Part shown: positions 38,569-50,650 of the stretch, in pieces
Layout: each line of letters starts with the position of its first letter
How positions within the stretch are numbered: the stretch's first letter is position 1
DNA from: Aldrovandia affinis
Lineage: Eukaryota; Chordata; Actinopteri; Notacanthiformes; Halosauridae
Direction of reading: 5' to 3'
Length of the DNA: 64,000 bases
NCBI GenBank assembly: GCA_029706075.1
Contig: JAINUG010000114.1
Coordinates: 620,001 to 684,000 of the forward strand
Translations under genes and position numbers: made by a program
Notes under the pieces: model-generated
Told to the model about the DNA's origin: nothing
Databases searched by the model: none
The model's input: only the letters and a program-made list of their open reading frames with translations

Positions 38569-38612
38569 GTCCTTGAGCTGAGTACTTGATGCAAAGTACT
38601 CAGCTCAAGGAC
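38569..38612. repeat. 18-bp perfect hairpin
   Basis: gtccttgagctgagtact, an 8-base loop, then the exact complement. Confidence 0.9.
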
Positions 38613-39204
38613 ACAGTGGTAGAGCCGAAGCTTGGAGTCAAACCTGCAGCTCTATGTTTTAAAAGTCAAATACCATACCTACAATTCCACACAACCACCA
38701 TGAGTCCCATATCCCAGATATGTGATATTCTCTTCAATGGTACAGTTGATGGCATATTTTCTGAAAAACAGTTGATAAAATATAGCTGCAGATTTTTACT
38801 GGCTGGACAGCTCCCAAACACGCTGAACTCTGGCCTTTAAAGGGCGTCCAACTGCTCCCATCATGACCTCCCTTCAATTCCCCTCTGTTCAGGCAAAGGT
38901 CCCCTCATTATGAAAACTGAACAGGGGAACACTAAGGGCTTGTCTAGGCTTGTCCCACAGAGGCATGGAATGCCCAAAGTAATCCTAAAAAACTCCTTCC
39001 CCATTGATTGCCTTATGAATACTTATTCACTTCTCTCCCACTCTGCTACCGTCATTCTTATGTAAAGAAGGTTCTCCATCCAGTTGAAAGTGAACAGAGA
39101 GGCCTGAGATCCACCCAAGCTAGCTTCACTCTCAAGAATTCACATTCACAGCAGGTTTGCCCTTATTGCTGTTTACTGCACTGATCTTGTGCGCCAACTA
39201 TGAT
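38613..39204. other. Intergenic, nothing recognised
   Basis: No supported gene. The last part may belong to the retroposon 3' region that follows. Confidence 0.4.
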
Positions 39205-39292
39205 TGTTCTTACCTTGTATTAATGCACATCTTGTAAGTCGCTCTGGATAAGAGCGTCTGCTAAATGCTTAAAATGTAAAATGTTAAAATGT
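39205..39292 (+). repeat. Teleost LINE/SINE 3' terminal motif
   Basis: gtaagtcgctctggataaga gcgtctgctaaatg followed by AAATGT units is a very common 3' terminus of fish retroposons. The body is not recognisable. Confidence 0.65.
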
Positions 39293-41493
39293 ACAAGCAA
39301 GCATGTGCTTGTGCGGTTGAAATTATTCTGCTCGCTGAATTCGGTGATCAGCACACTTTCCATGCCTATTTCATTATACTGAATTACGCAACTGCTTATG
39401 TTCTGTGTCACAGGAAGCACGCAGACTCCAACTACTGTCATGGGACACACTGTTACTGGTGTCGGGGTCTTTCTGTGTGCAGCATGACGGATCACTCGTA
39501 ACTTCCCGCGTGTTGACTCACTGTGGGGGAAATGACTGGTCTGCGCCCCTCAGAGAAGGCCGATTAGTATCAGTTCAAAACAACGAAAGAGGCCCACTCC
39601 CACTATCATTCCCAATGGGGCCCAATTTTTGTTTGCCTGTCCCCCGCCCCCCTGCCAGGAGGAAACTGGATTGTGTGAGTGTATATGTGGGTGTGTGTTT
39701 GGGATGGGGGAGGATTGGGGTCAGAGAGCTCTGCAGTCTTGTTGAAAAACAGAGACCTTCAGCTGCATTACATCATGCATACTTCATGCATGCCAATCAA
39801 CCTGTGCAATAGCAGTACATGAGAAAACATTTTGTTTGAGAGGGAAGCACAGTTTTGTCTTGTGCCTTATTGTGGAAAACAGTGGTTTGCTGGCCTCTCC
39901 ACAGTTTGGGTCTGACTGTTCAGCTTCCAAGCAGATTTTCTAGAGTACACAGTAGTTTTGTATCATTCTGGAAACTGCATATATCAGCCCTCAATACAGC
40001 ATTGCCCAGACATGGCCCACACAGTTCAAGAAATCCTGTTAATTTAATTTCAATGATTTATCTTCAACTAGACAGACACACTTATCCAGGACAACTTACG
40101 TGTTACTTGGGCTAAATACCTGTGTCCCAACTAGAATCTGAACTTACAACTTGCTGGTCACCAGTCTAGCTCCCAAACAACTGGATGATGTAATCACACA
40201 AAAGTGACATTTCACTGCCAAATCTGGTAAGGATCCCCCATTGGATCCTTACCAGATTTCTAGGATACCAATAAGCACCCCAGCACTTATTGGCATATAA
40301 GCTTTTTTCCATACATCCAATCTATGACAACCAACATACAACGTACTGTACATCGGAAAAAGTCACAATGAGCAGACCCAATATTTTATGGCGGACTCGT
40401 CATCCCTAGAGATATGTGCAATCCAGTTATCGCCTTGACAACGTAGCCATGTTTTGGAAACAAACATGTTTGATCTTATCATGCATCTATTTGTGCTTTC
40501 CGTTTCAGTAAACAGTCAGTGTTCAGAAGTTTGGGTGTTTCATCACATTTTAAGTGGGAAAAACAAAGTGTTTTTCTGATGGTAATATATCTGTCTGGTT
40601 ATACTGTATAAGCAATAAAGCTGAACTCATAGCTCAAGCTGAATTGCAACTGCATGCACTGCAAAGGAGTCGAATTAGCTCTTTAGTGTTTTTTCTTTCA
40701 AAATGGAACAAATGTTGAGGTCATGCAGAAATTACTCGCTATGGCAGTGTGGCACCGTGGTTATGGAAGTCGATTTAAAAATGAGGGGTTGTTGTGTCTA
40801 TTGGGATCCTGTTGAGTTCCTATTGCCAATGCATTCCTGTAGTTTATACCTATCAAGTTCGTTGGTAAAGACTCTCTGAAGTCGCGCAATTTCACTTTGT
40901 ATTATGAGCTTTATTGTAAATAATGCAAGCATTTAGGATAGCGATGTCAAGCATGTACCAAATTATTTTATAGTACCACTTTAGGTGACTTATTTGTCTC
41001 TTGCAACAGGCCTTTTTTTGTCAGCGAAGTCTACACCCCCCATGTATTTGTTATATAATGACATAATATTTGGACGTTGCACCTCAACAAACATTTCAAT
41101 GTCATTGAATTTCTGCTATGGGATTTCGCGTAGGACGGAGACTGTAGTGTTTGCGAGGTCTGTGGAATATCCCGTATATTGGTGAATGAAGGGTTTGAAG
41201 TCTACGAAAAACCCCGCAATTAATCAGATATGGATTAAGCAAGGTATTTAACCATAATCTGAACTGCCTCTTTAACTATACATCTACAATTGATACATCT
41301 ATAATATGGATATTAGGTTGCATTGTAAGCTACATAAGCTGTTATGGATAGTGGTGTCTACTTAATATAAAATAGTGTCATTCAAAGTTCTTATTTGCTT
41401 GTTCTATTGAGCTACCTATATGAGTTGACAGAGGCATTAATCCTCCTGCTGTAACTCAGGCACTGCTGTTTCTCCTTGTTGGCAGAGTTGAAT
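39293..41493. other. Intergenic; one perfect hairpin
   Basis: A 16-bp perfect inverted repeat (aatctggtaaggatcc, 6-base loop) lies at 40221-40258, followed by ccaataag...cttattgg at 40268-40293. No gene is recognised. Confidence 0.5.
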
Positions 41494-41738
41494 TGTTCAG
41501 CAATACTGGCGTGCATACCCAGTGCTAGACCGAAGAATAAAGTGACCTTTACGGAGGAACAAACTCACACGTTGGGGCATCAGTTCTGCTTTCAACTGGA
41601 ACAAAATTTAACCTTTATTGAGACATGAGCGCTGTTATATATACCCACAGATCACATGTCAATCACAATGCTTCTCATTGGCTGTTGTCATTGTGCATCG
41701 TACAATTGGGAGCACACTTATTTTCATACATGTTAACA
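41494..41738 (-). mobile_element. Possible short solo LTR
   Basis: On the minus strand: tgttaacatg start, TATA-like gtatatataacagc, CAATAAAGG some 35 bases on, and a ...gctgaaca end, which is U3-R-U5 order. No target duplication is seen; borders are tentative. Confidence 0.35.
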
Positions 41739-42147
41739 CTCCTCCAGCTCAGTGTGGCCCTAGACTGCGTCTGTCCCCCTTCGAGTGGAGACAGCTGCTT
41801 CCATCGTCACACAGGAGCGGTGTTCCCACAGACAACCGAGGGTACCAGGAGCCCCCGGCCACCCTCTAAACTGCAGCACAGGAAGTGGCAGTCCTCCAGT
41901 TCTCCAAACAGCAATGCAGCTGTTTACCTGCGGGCAGAGAAGCTTCCCAGGAGAACGGGGACCAACCCTGATAACGGCTCGCTCCTATCCTCAGGGGTTC
42001 CAAAGAACCACCAACCTGCTCTCTGTAAAGAAAACACTCCTGCACAGGTGTGAAAGGGCACTAAGGGTTAGATTTGCAGAAAATATCTCTATATGAGCCT
42101 TTCTCACTTTACCTTTTACCTTATCTTTGCCATGTTTCTAACGTTAT
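41739..42147. other. Spacer before the Gypsy element
   Basis: Overlapping open frames exist, but none has a recognisable domain. Confidence 0.35.
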
Positions 42148-42195
42148 TGTCACGTCTCGTGTTCGTGTTTCCCCTAACTAAGCGTTTGTAGTTCG
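42148..42195 (+). repeat. 5' LTR remnant of the Gypsy element
   Basis: 48 bases, tgtcacgtctcgtgttcgtg onward, identical to the first 48 bases of the 3' LTR. The sequence then jumps straight into gag, so the remaining LTR, primer-binding site and gag start have been deleted. Confidence 0.85.
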
Positions 42196-42239
42196 CTTCC
42201 GTAGAAACGGTCCGTTCTGCGCAGAACGCAGCAATCCAA

Positions 42240-42994
42240 GTGCAGACGCAAGCCGGTTATCAGAGGGGGTTCGAACCACGATTACCCCCTCCGGAACGCT
42301 ACCTGGGCGACCCCAACTCATGTCGCGATTTCTTGAGTCAATGCTCGCTAGTGTTCGAACTCCAACCCTCCTCATTTCCTACGGAACAAGCGAGGGTCGC
42401 CTATGTAATCACACTCCTTGGGGGAAAAGCTCGACTGTGGGGAACCTCTCTCTGGGAGTCTGGACACCCTGCTCTCACGACCTTCTCATCCTTCGCGGAG
42501 GAGATGAGAAGGGTTTTCGACCGGTCCTCGGTCGGACGGGCGGCGGCACGTCAACTGCTTCAGCTTCGTCACAATCCGTCTCAGACTACTCCATCGAGTT
42601 CCGGACCCTGGCGACCTCAGCAGGATGGAATGCCGTGGCCACCTACGATGCCTTCATGCACGGCCTCTCCGAGAGGGTTCTGGACGAACTAACCGTGTGC
42701 GATCTACCCCCGGACCTGGACAGACTCGTGGACCTGGCTATCCGCATCGACACTCGTCTGCAGGAAAGAGGAAAGAGGCGTCAGGAATCTCCTGCTTCCC
42801 CCCGTTTCCGGCCGACAACAGGACCCGACTTCCCCGCTCAACCCACGGCGACTGCGGAGCCCATGCAGGTGAATCGGACTCATCTATCCGAGACCGAACG
42901 CCAGCGCCGCCGGGAGGGAGGACTTTGCCTTTACTGCGGAGGCAAGGGACATTTCCGGTTGTCTTGTCCAGTAAAAGACAGCGCCCGTCAGTGA
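42240..42994 (+). pseudogene. Gypsy gag pseudogene
   Basis: The capsid region begins in one frame (PPPERYLGDPNSCRDFLSQC, ..WESGHPAL.., [10 protein letters not shown]). A frameshift at about 42570-42590 moves it to a second frame ([38 protein letters not shown]). It ends with a CCHC zinc knuckle, [14 protein letters not shown], and a stop at 42994. The N-terminus is missing because of the 5' deletion. Confidence 0.9.
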
Positions 42995-44073
42995 AGAGGG
43001 AGGTTCTGACGGGCGCCTCTCAGTTTTCTACCTCCCGACCTCAACGTCCCATGCTCCACGTCCTTCTCTCCTGGCAAGGAGAACTGTTCCCGGTGCAGGC
43101 TCTGATTGACTCGGGGTCCGATGCTAACCTCATCTGCCCTACCCTGGTTCATCGCATGGGAGTCCCAGTATCTCGTTTAGCGACCCCCCTCCAAACCAAG
43201 ACCCTGATGGGCACACCCCTAGCCGAGATCCAGGAGATCACCCAGCCACTGGATCTGCTCGTTTCTGGGAATCACAGAGAAAGACTGGCGTTCTACCTCA
43301 TGGAATCCCCTCTTGCTCCTGTAGTACTTGGCGGACCCTGGCTGGCAACCCACAACCCCAGCATTGACTGGATGACTGGAAACATCCGGGAGTGGAGCGC
43401 TTTCTGCCAGAAATCATGCCTGCGTTCCGCTACTACCCCTGGGGATCCCACGTCCATAGCTAAGGAGAGACCAGTTGACCTGTCACTGGTGCCCCCCGAA
43501 TATCACGATCTCGGCCAAGCGTTCAGTAAGTCCCGTGCCTGCACATTACCACCTCATCGTGCCTATGATTGTCCTATTAACCTTCTTCCTGGTTCTACTC
43601 CACCCAGAGGCCACCTGTATTCATTATCCGCCCCAAAGAACAAAGCTATGGAGGAGTACATCTCCACATCTCTAACCTCAGGAATCATCCGCCCTTCGTC
43701 ATCCCCTGCTGGCGCAGGATTTTTTTTTGTTAAAAAGAAAGATGGAACCCTGCGTCCTTGTATTGACTACAGGGGGCTCAATGCTATCACTATTAAAAAC
43801 CGCTACGCACTCCCATTAATGTCATCGGCGTTCGACAACCTTCAGGAGGGGCAATTCTTCACCAAATTGGATCTCCGCAACGCCTACCACTTGGTCCGGA
43901 TTCGGGAGGGGGACGAGTGGAAGACGGCCTTCAACACCCACACAGGTCATTATGAATACCTGGCCATGCCATTTGGTCTCACCAATGCCCCTGCCGTCTT
44001 TCAGGGATTGGTGAACGACGTACTCCGACATGCTGCTGTCCCGCCGCGTATGTTTACCTGGATGACATCCTGA
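42995..44073 (+). pseudogene. Gypsy pol: protease and reverse transcriptase part
   Basis: The aspartic protease active site reads [11 protein letters not shown] at about 43100. RT follows: [35 protein letters not shown] with the first catalytic Asp, then [15 protein letters not shown] frameshift at about 44040-44055, just before the YLDD box, closes this frame at 44073. Confidence 0.9.
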
Positions 44074-44871
44074 TCTTTTCTAGAACTATGGAGGAACATG
44101 TACAGCATGTGCGTCAAGTCATCCAGAGACTTCTCGAGAACCAACTATTTATCAAGGCCGAGAAGTGTGAATTCCATAAAACCTCTGTTCAATTTCTAGG
44201 TTTTATCATCTCCCAAGGCCATCTGGAGATGAACCCCACCAAGGTGCAGGCGGTACAGGAATGGCCCGTACCCACCGACCGTAAACAACTACAACGCTTT
44301 TTAGGATTCGCCAACTTTTACAGACTGTTTGTACGGAATTACAGCACTATCGCCGCACCGTTAATCTCTCTCACTTCCACCAAGATTTATTTTAGATGGA
44401 ACCCCGATGCCCAGGAGGCCTTCGAGAGACTCAAGTCCCGGTTTACATCTGCCCCTATCCTCGCACTCCCGGATCCCACACGTCAGTTCATTGTGGAGGT
44501 GGATGCCTCCGATTCAGGCACTGGGGCAATCCTTTCGCAACGAACCAAGGACAATAAGGTACACCCGTGCGCCTTCTTTTCACACCGCCTTTCCACGACG
44601 GAAAGAAACTATACGTTTGGTGATCGAGAACTCCTAGCCATTAAATTAGCTTTCGAGGAGTGGAGACACTGGTTAGAGGGAGCTACTGTGCCGTTCTTGG
44701 TTTGGACGGATCATCGTAACCTGGAGTATTTCCACTCAGCTCAACGGCTTAACCCTCGTCAAGCTAGATAGTCCCTATTTTTTGCCCGTTTTGTTTTTAC
44801 TCTGTCTTTTCGCCCCGGTTCGAAGAATATCAAACCCGACGCCTTATCCTGGATCTACAACTCTCCATAAG
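44049..44871 (+). pseudogene. Gypsy pol: RT thumb, RNase H
   Basis: Begins with the [10 protein letters not shown] catalytic box in the shifted frame. It continues through [26 protein letters not shown] and the RNase H motifs [34 protein letters not shown] and [11 protein letters not shown]. It stops with TAG at 44769, where a Trp codon is expected; the same frame then continues ([13 protein letters not shown]) towards the integrase. Confidence 0.9.
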
Positions 44872-46363
44872 AGGAGAGTAGCCCTGAACCTATCCTGCCC
44901 CCTAGCTGCGTGTTAGCAGCAGCCAAGTTTGACATTGTTCGGACGGTGGAGGAGGCACTTCACACTACACGGTCTCACAGGGATACGCCAGCCAACCGCC
45001 TATTCGTTCCTGAGACCGTCCGGTCTCAAGTGCTGGAGTGGGCCCATTCCTCCCCGATGGCCTGTCACCCGGGGGTTTCACGCACCCTAGCATTTCTATC
45101 GCGTAGGTTTTGGTGGCCCACTATGAAGAACGACACGGTCGAATTTGTGACAGCCTGTGTGCCCTGTGCCCGGTCCAAGTCCTCCAACGCTCGCCCCAGC
45201 GGTCTCCTTCAGCCCTGGCGGTTCCACAACGGCCATGGTCCCACGTCGCCCTAGACTTCGTGACCGGTCTACCACCATCAGAAGGTAACACAGTCGTCCT
45301 TACGGTGGTAGACCGGTTTTCTAAAAGTGTACATTTCATTCCCCTGCCCAAACTCCCCTCTGCTAAAGAGACCGCAGAACTCATGGTCAAACATGTTTTT
45401 CGCCTCCACGGATTGCCGCAGGAGATGACCTCTGATCGGGGGCCCCAGTTTTCCAGCGGGTTCTGGAGGGCGTTCTGCTCTCTCATCGGCGCCAAACCTA
45501 ACCTCTCTTCTGGTTTCCACCCAGAGACCAATGGCCAGACGGAACGTTACAACCAGGAGTTGGGGAAGGGACTGCGCTGTCTAGCCGAACAAACCCCTAC
45601 CACTTGGTCACGCTCCCTGCCCTGGGTGGAGTATGCACACAATTCCCTCCCCGTTTCCTCCACCGGTATGTCTCCTTTTCACTGCAGTCTAGGGTACCAA
45701 CCTCCCCTATTTCCGGAGGAGGAGAAAGAGGTGGAGGTGCCATCTGCCAAAGTTTTTGTTAATAGAGCCCGGAATACTTGGAGGAGAGCGCGTGCCACCC
45801 TGCTTCGTCATGTCTTGGCTATGAAACGCCAGGCCGACCGCCGCCGCCGCCCTGCTCCTCATTACAGAGTCGGTCAGAAAGTTTGGCTATCTGCTAAAGA
45901 CATTCCCCTGCGAAGTTTGTGTAAAAAATTATCCCCCAGATTTATTAGTCCCTACTCCATTATTCGTGTTATCACCCCCTCAGCCATACAGTTGCGCCTC
46001 CCTCCTCCCCTACGCCGCATCCATCCTGTGTTTCACGTGTCTCGTCTAAAACCCTATGTTGTCTCCCGTTTTAGCCCTCCTGTCCGCACCCCACCTCCCC
46101 CCCGGCTCATCGAAGGGGGCCCAGTCTACACTGTTCGCCGCCTGCTGGATGTCCGACGCAGGGGCCGTGGTCGCCAATTTCTGGTGGATTGGGAGGGGTA
46201 TGGCCCCGAGGAACGCAGTTGGGTACCTGAAAGACATATCGTCGACCCCTCCCTAATCCAGGAATTCCTGTGTCGGCATCCAGTACAGGTTGGTGATCCG
46301 CCAGGTGGCGTCCCTAGGGGGGGGGGTACTGTCACGTCTCGTGTTCGTGTTTCCCCTAACTAA
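44872..46363 (+). pseudogene. Gypsy integrase with C-terminal chromodomain
   Basis: The HHCC zinc region is seen at about 45040-45180 (H..HPGVSRT, then CVPCARSK). A frameshift follows at about 45215. The core has [23 protein letters not shown] and [14 protein letters not shown] carrying the D, D, E triad. Next come [10 protein letters not shown], then [12 protein letters not shown], and a chromodomain at about 46125-46260 ([20 protein letters not shown]). Chromodomains in this group are known to guide integration to modified histones. Confidence 0.92.
46316..46329 (+). other. Gypsy polypurine tract
   Basis: aggggggggggtac directly before the 3' LTR start. Confidence 0.8.
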
Positions 46364-47013
46364 GCGTTTGTAGTTCGTTCCATGTTTTCCTAGTTGTCTG
46401 GTCCGTGTTTTTACTTTCGCTTACCTGTTCCAGTCTTGTCAGTGTATTATCTGTTTCACCTGTTTCTCGTTATGTCTGATGTGGTTAGCTGTTTGTTTCC
46501 CATGTCCTGATTGTCTCGTTATTGTATTATTGTTTCCACTTAATTCCTCATGTGTCTGATTGCAGTCAGCTGCATTCATGTTTATTCCTGATTGTTTCTT
46601 GTTAGGTCTAAATGTATTTAAGCTGTGTGTTTTCCCATGTTCGTTGCCAGATTGTCTTGTGCTTTGCGTATGCTTACACTACTCTCCAGCGTTATCTCTG
46701 TTTCCCGCGTTTTGTTTCATCGTGTTTGTGTTCGTGCTTGTGCTCCAGTGTTCGTCTTTATCCCAGTCTCGTTCCCGCTCCTCCCTGTGTTCCCTGGACT
46801 GCTTTCTCGGTTTCGACCTTCGCCTGCCCACTGACTATGCCTTGCCTGCCCCTGATACCCCTGAAGCCCGGAACGAACTCTGCCTGTCCCCGACCATTCT
46901 TTGGATTCCTGCATTGCCCTGATTACTCCTGCCTGACCATTGCCTGTTTTCGAAATAAAAGAAGTTTTTGCATTTCTGGGTCCGCGCCTGGTTTTCTAGT
47001 ACCAGTCCTGACA
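46330..47013 (+). mobile_element. 3' LTR of the Gypsy element
   Basis: 684 bp from TGTCACGTCTCG to CAGTCCTGACA. TATA-like atgtatttaagc lies at about 46610 and AATAAA at about 46955. GTTAT follows. Confidence 0.9.
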
Positions 47014-47167
47014 GTTATCATCAATAAGATTCCTATTATTATCTAGGGAAAGTGTTTGTTTGGCCTCACAAAGTATACACCAAGTAAATGGCGTTTACTG
47101 TGCTGGTTTAAAAATGCATTGCCAACCAAAAAGCATAATCTGATGGTTTTACATTAGATATGCTGTA

Positions 47168-47450
47168 CCAACACATTTTCATTCCCAACTCGTCAGATAT
47201 TGCAAGGGCCCCTTGTCATCGCCTGGAAACCTTTGGCTTCACTTCATGAAGACCTAGGTACGATTCCCACTTTGGCGGAGTTAGACGCCAAGGGCAGACA
47301 GTAAACCTCAATGCAAATGTGGAGTAACAATTTTTATATATACCAGAAATTATTTCATTTACTATACATGGAAAATGATTTTAAAAACATCCAACCAACA
47401 ATATAGACCTAATGCATACTGGGTGACATAGTTTATTCAGAGTGTGTAAT
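47168..47450 (+). repeat. Left inverted repeat of the unassigned element
   Basis: Matches the complement of 50985-51324, lacking about 85 bases in its middle (the aataagtcacaatagtttga section). It contains ctaggtacgattcccac, faintly like a pol III B box. Confidence 0.75.
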
Positions 47451-47621
47451 CAACATTAAAATGTAAAGTAAATTATATAAAGTAGGTTTTCAACACCCAG
47501 CTGTAATTTTGCTACTAGTGCTACCTAGCTAGTATAGCCTTTAATCTAAAGGTGTTTTTACTACTACCTTGCTGGTATTACATAGGTATAACATTTGCTC
47601 GTATTTACTTGCAGAGAAACA

Positions 47622-50600
47622 ATGACTGATTTACAGCAGCAGCAGTTGGAAGAGAAATTACAGTGCCTATAGAAAGTCATCATACCCTTTTGAAATAGTC
47701 ACTTTTTTTGTCTTACAGCCTGAAATGAAAGTACATAAAATCCATATTTTTCCAGCTTTATTTACACATTTTGCCTTACAACATTCAAGTGGAAAAAAAG
47801 GGCACAATTTCTGATAATTAATAAAAAGTGAAAAACTAGAACTTTTGCTTTAATTACAGCCATCAGTTTGTTTGGATATGTCTCTACCAGCTATTTGCGC
47901 ACCTAGATTGGGCAATATTTGCCCATTCTTCCTTGCAGAACTGTTCCAGTTCAGTCAAATTCCGTGGTGAGCAGCGATGGACTGCACTCTTCAAGTCCAT
48001 CTACAGATGTTCTATAGAATTTAGGTCAGGGCTCTGACTAGGCCACTCAAGGACATTCACCTTCCTGTCCTTTAGCCACTGCGTTGTTTTTTCGGCGGTG
48101 TGTTTTGGGTCATTGTCGTGCTGGAAGGTGAACCACCTGCCCATCTTCAGCTGTCTACCAGAGGGCCGCAGGTTTTCTTCAAGAATTTGGGTGTATTTGG
48201 CAGCATCCATTTTCCCTTCAATCCTGACCCCACTGAAGAGAAACACCCCCACAACATAATGCTGCCACCACCATGCTTCACTGTAGGTATGGTGTGTTTT
48301 GGGTGGTGTGCTGTGTTTGGTTTCCAGTCCAAAAAGTTAAATCTTGATCTCATCTGACCATAGAACCTTTTGCCACATGGCATCAGAATCTTCTATGTGT
48401 TTCTTCGGATAACGTAAACGAGACTCAGTGTGACACTTTTTCAGAAGAGGCTTCTTTCTTGCCACCCTGCCATACAGGCCAGCTTTGTGTAAAGCTTGTG
48501 AGATTGTTGTCACATGCACAGATTGCCCAATCTCTGCCATTAAGACTTGTAACTCCTTCAAGGTTGCCATTGGCCTCTTGGTAGCTTCCCTGATCAATCT
48601 TTTCCTGGCTCGGTCATCCAGTTTGGAGGGACGGCCTGATCTTGGCATGGTGTGGGTGGTGCCATATGCCTTCCACTTCTTAATAATACTCTGAACAGTA
48701 CTCAGAGGGATAGTTAAAGCCTTTGAAATCTTTTTATATCCTTCTCCTAACTTGTGCCTATCCACAACTTTATCCCGGAGTCCTTTTGAAGGCACCTTTC
48801 CAGTCATGGTGAATTCTTTGCATTACCATGCACTACTAGGAGTGGAATCCTCAAGGAACAGCTGATTTTATTGTGAAATAATCAAAACCACTACAATTGA
48901 TGTCAGGTGGAGGCCAATTAGCTTGGTGTGTGATCTGGAAGGTGATTGGTTATACCTGAGCAAGTCTATAATGGTTATTCTAAGGGGACTTTTCCAACCC
49001 TGTTATTCTAGTTTTTCATTTTTTATTAATTATCAGAAATTGTGCCCTTTTTTTTCACTTGAATGTTGTAAGGCAAAATGTATAAATAAAGCTGGAAAAA
49101 GATGGATTTTATGTACTTTCATTTCAGGCTGTAAGACAAAACAAAGTGACTATTTCAAAAGGGTATGATGACTTTCTATAGACACTGTAAAAGCAGCAGA
49201 CCGGCTTCTTGAAGAATTAGAAGAGCAGGTTACCAGCCAGATATTGTGTCAGGTCTCTATGTTAAAGCAATACATTTTACTCACGTCAAAGCAATAAATG
49301 TATTCATCCCTCTACAGCAGTTGGAAGAGGAGTTAAAAGATGCAGACCGGTTGCTTGAGGAATTGAAGGGTCAGGTTAGTTACAGTTGATTTGCTCATTC
49401 GATTTTTTGGTAATTTTTGGTCATATGTGCGATATTTAGTTCTTAGTCTTGACTCACAATAGTGGCCACTTCCGGATTACAATGGTTTCCATGTTTGGTA
49501 AATATTTGTAAATATGAGTGATTTACGATTGATACTTTATCCAATGAATGCAAGGCATGACTTGAATTTGGCGCCGGACATTACTGGCCAATCACGTAAC
49601 GGCATGCCCTCCTTACCGCATCATATAAATCTCCAATGTTACGGAAAGATGCTCAGAAAAGGCATGTCACCCTCTCTTTAACATGCAGTGGTGATTAGTG
49701 TCATGCTTGTTACCAGCGATAGCGATACTCTATGTTAAAGCAATACATTGTAATCACAGCATACACACTATTGCATTTTGTATTGTTTGTCATACACCCA
49801 GCAGGACAACAAGACCACCAAATCTGTCCCTCTACCTCCAGAAGTGATTGTGCGTTGGAGGAAAAGGGATCTAAATGGAGATGTTGTTGCCCAACGGCTA
49901 AGCTCCTCTACAGCTTCTAAAAGGACAAAAAAGGGTAAACTAGGTTAGTGTTTAGAGATGTTACATTGAAAAGTACTAGTATAGTTTTGTCAAACAGGGC
50001 CCTGTAAAGACCGTGTTTTAAATTCTGTCTTTATTTAATTTAATCTTCCTCTACCCTGGACCAGCGGCCAGCATCAGTGCTATGTAGATAGCGTTCAACA
50101 TGGTGTGCATCTTTTTTTAAATGTATATTCGCTAACCCTATTGAAATTTCAAACTAGACCTTCCCACAAAAATAGGAATATTTAAGTCTCTTGTGTTCCA
50201 TTTACAGATGTTCCCAGTAGCAGCAGCTCTGGTGTTCCTCGAACAGCTGGTATGCACTCCTGAACGTGGTTTTGACTGTATTGATAACCTCAGGCCTACA
50301 GTTTGTGTAGCTGGACCTGGGGTCCACAAATACTGAATTTGTAATAGAATCACCAACATGGGGTGAAATCACAGACTGTCAGCTGTCATTTGAGGGCATT
50401 GTCATACAAATACGTTCAATGGTTTGGAAATGATTGCCCTTTGTGTATATACCCCCCTGTCTCATTTAGTGCTCCCATTACATTTCTCACGGTTTAGATT
50501 TTTGTTTTCTTTTAAGCAGATGACCTTCTTCTAGAGCTCCAGGAGCTCTTGGACTCTCCAGACGCTGAAGAGGAACAGTCCTGCAAGGAACAAGACCATT

Positions 50601-50650
50601 CAGTGGCATCAAACTGGGGCACAAGGGCAAAAATCATTTACCGTGTATAG
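47622..50650 (+). CDS. Five-exon coiled-coil gene of unknown function, interrupted by Tc1
   Basis: Proposed exons are 47622-47660 plus 49190-49228 (one exon split by the Tc1), 49318-49374, 49805-49943, 50208-50249 and 50520-50650. Introns are GT-AG with pyrimidine-rich acceptors (tctacag, tttacag, ttaagcag). Junction phases 0, 0, 1, 1 keep one frame to the stop at 50648, giving about 148 residues. Exons 1 and 2 encode near-duplicate heptad segments ([36 protein letters not shown]). Exon 3 has a basic [20 protein letters not shown] region, exon 4 is Ser-rich, and exon 5 has an acidic [17 protein letters not shown] helix. The first donor (GTTACC) is weak. The last few codons lie in a subterminal repeat, so the original C-terminus may be lost. 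No family recognised. Confidence 0.5.
47661..49187 (-). mobile_element. Tc1-like transposon inserted in a coding exon
   Basis: 1527 bp with inverted repeats of about 190 bp (cagtgcctatagaaagtcat on the left, its near complement ending gacactg on the right) and TA at both ends (47659-47660, 49188-49189). Removing it and one TA rejoins an open coiled-coil exon. Confidence 0.92.
48001..48807 (-). pseudogene. Tc1 transposase with frameshifts
   Basis: Starts at 48807. It has helix-turn-helix regions ([36 protein letters not shown]), the GRPR-type motif SGRPSKLDD, and VLWSDEIKI with the first catalytic Asp. A frameshift follows, then [15 protein letters not shown]. After a second frame change come [11 protein letters not shown] (second Asp) and [10 protein letters not shown] (Glu). 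All three DDE residues survive but the frame does not. Confidence 0.88.

Larger units (their letters stand above)
42148..47013 (+). mobile_element. Chromodomain Ty3/Gypsy retrotransposon, defective
   Basis: Bounded by the perfect 5-bp duplication GTTAT (42143-42147 and 47014-47018). Order: a 48-bp 5' LTR stub, gag, protease, RT, RNase H, integrase, chromodomain, polypurine tract, full 3' LTR. The stub and the start of the 3' LTR are identical over 48 bases, so the insertion looks fairly young. Frame breaks and a stop make it defective. Confidence 0.92.

Noticed and set aside
41618-42096. Three overlapping frames of 80-140 codons before the Gypsy element
   Set aside because: No two agree on a domain, and no family pattern is visible.
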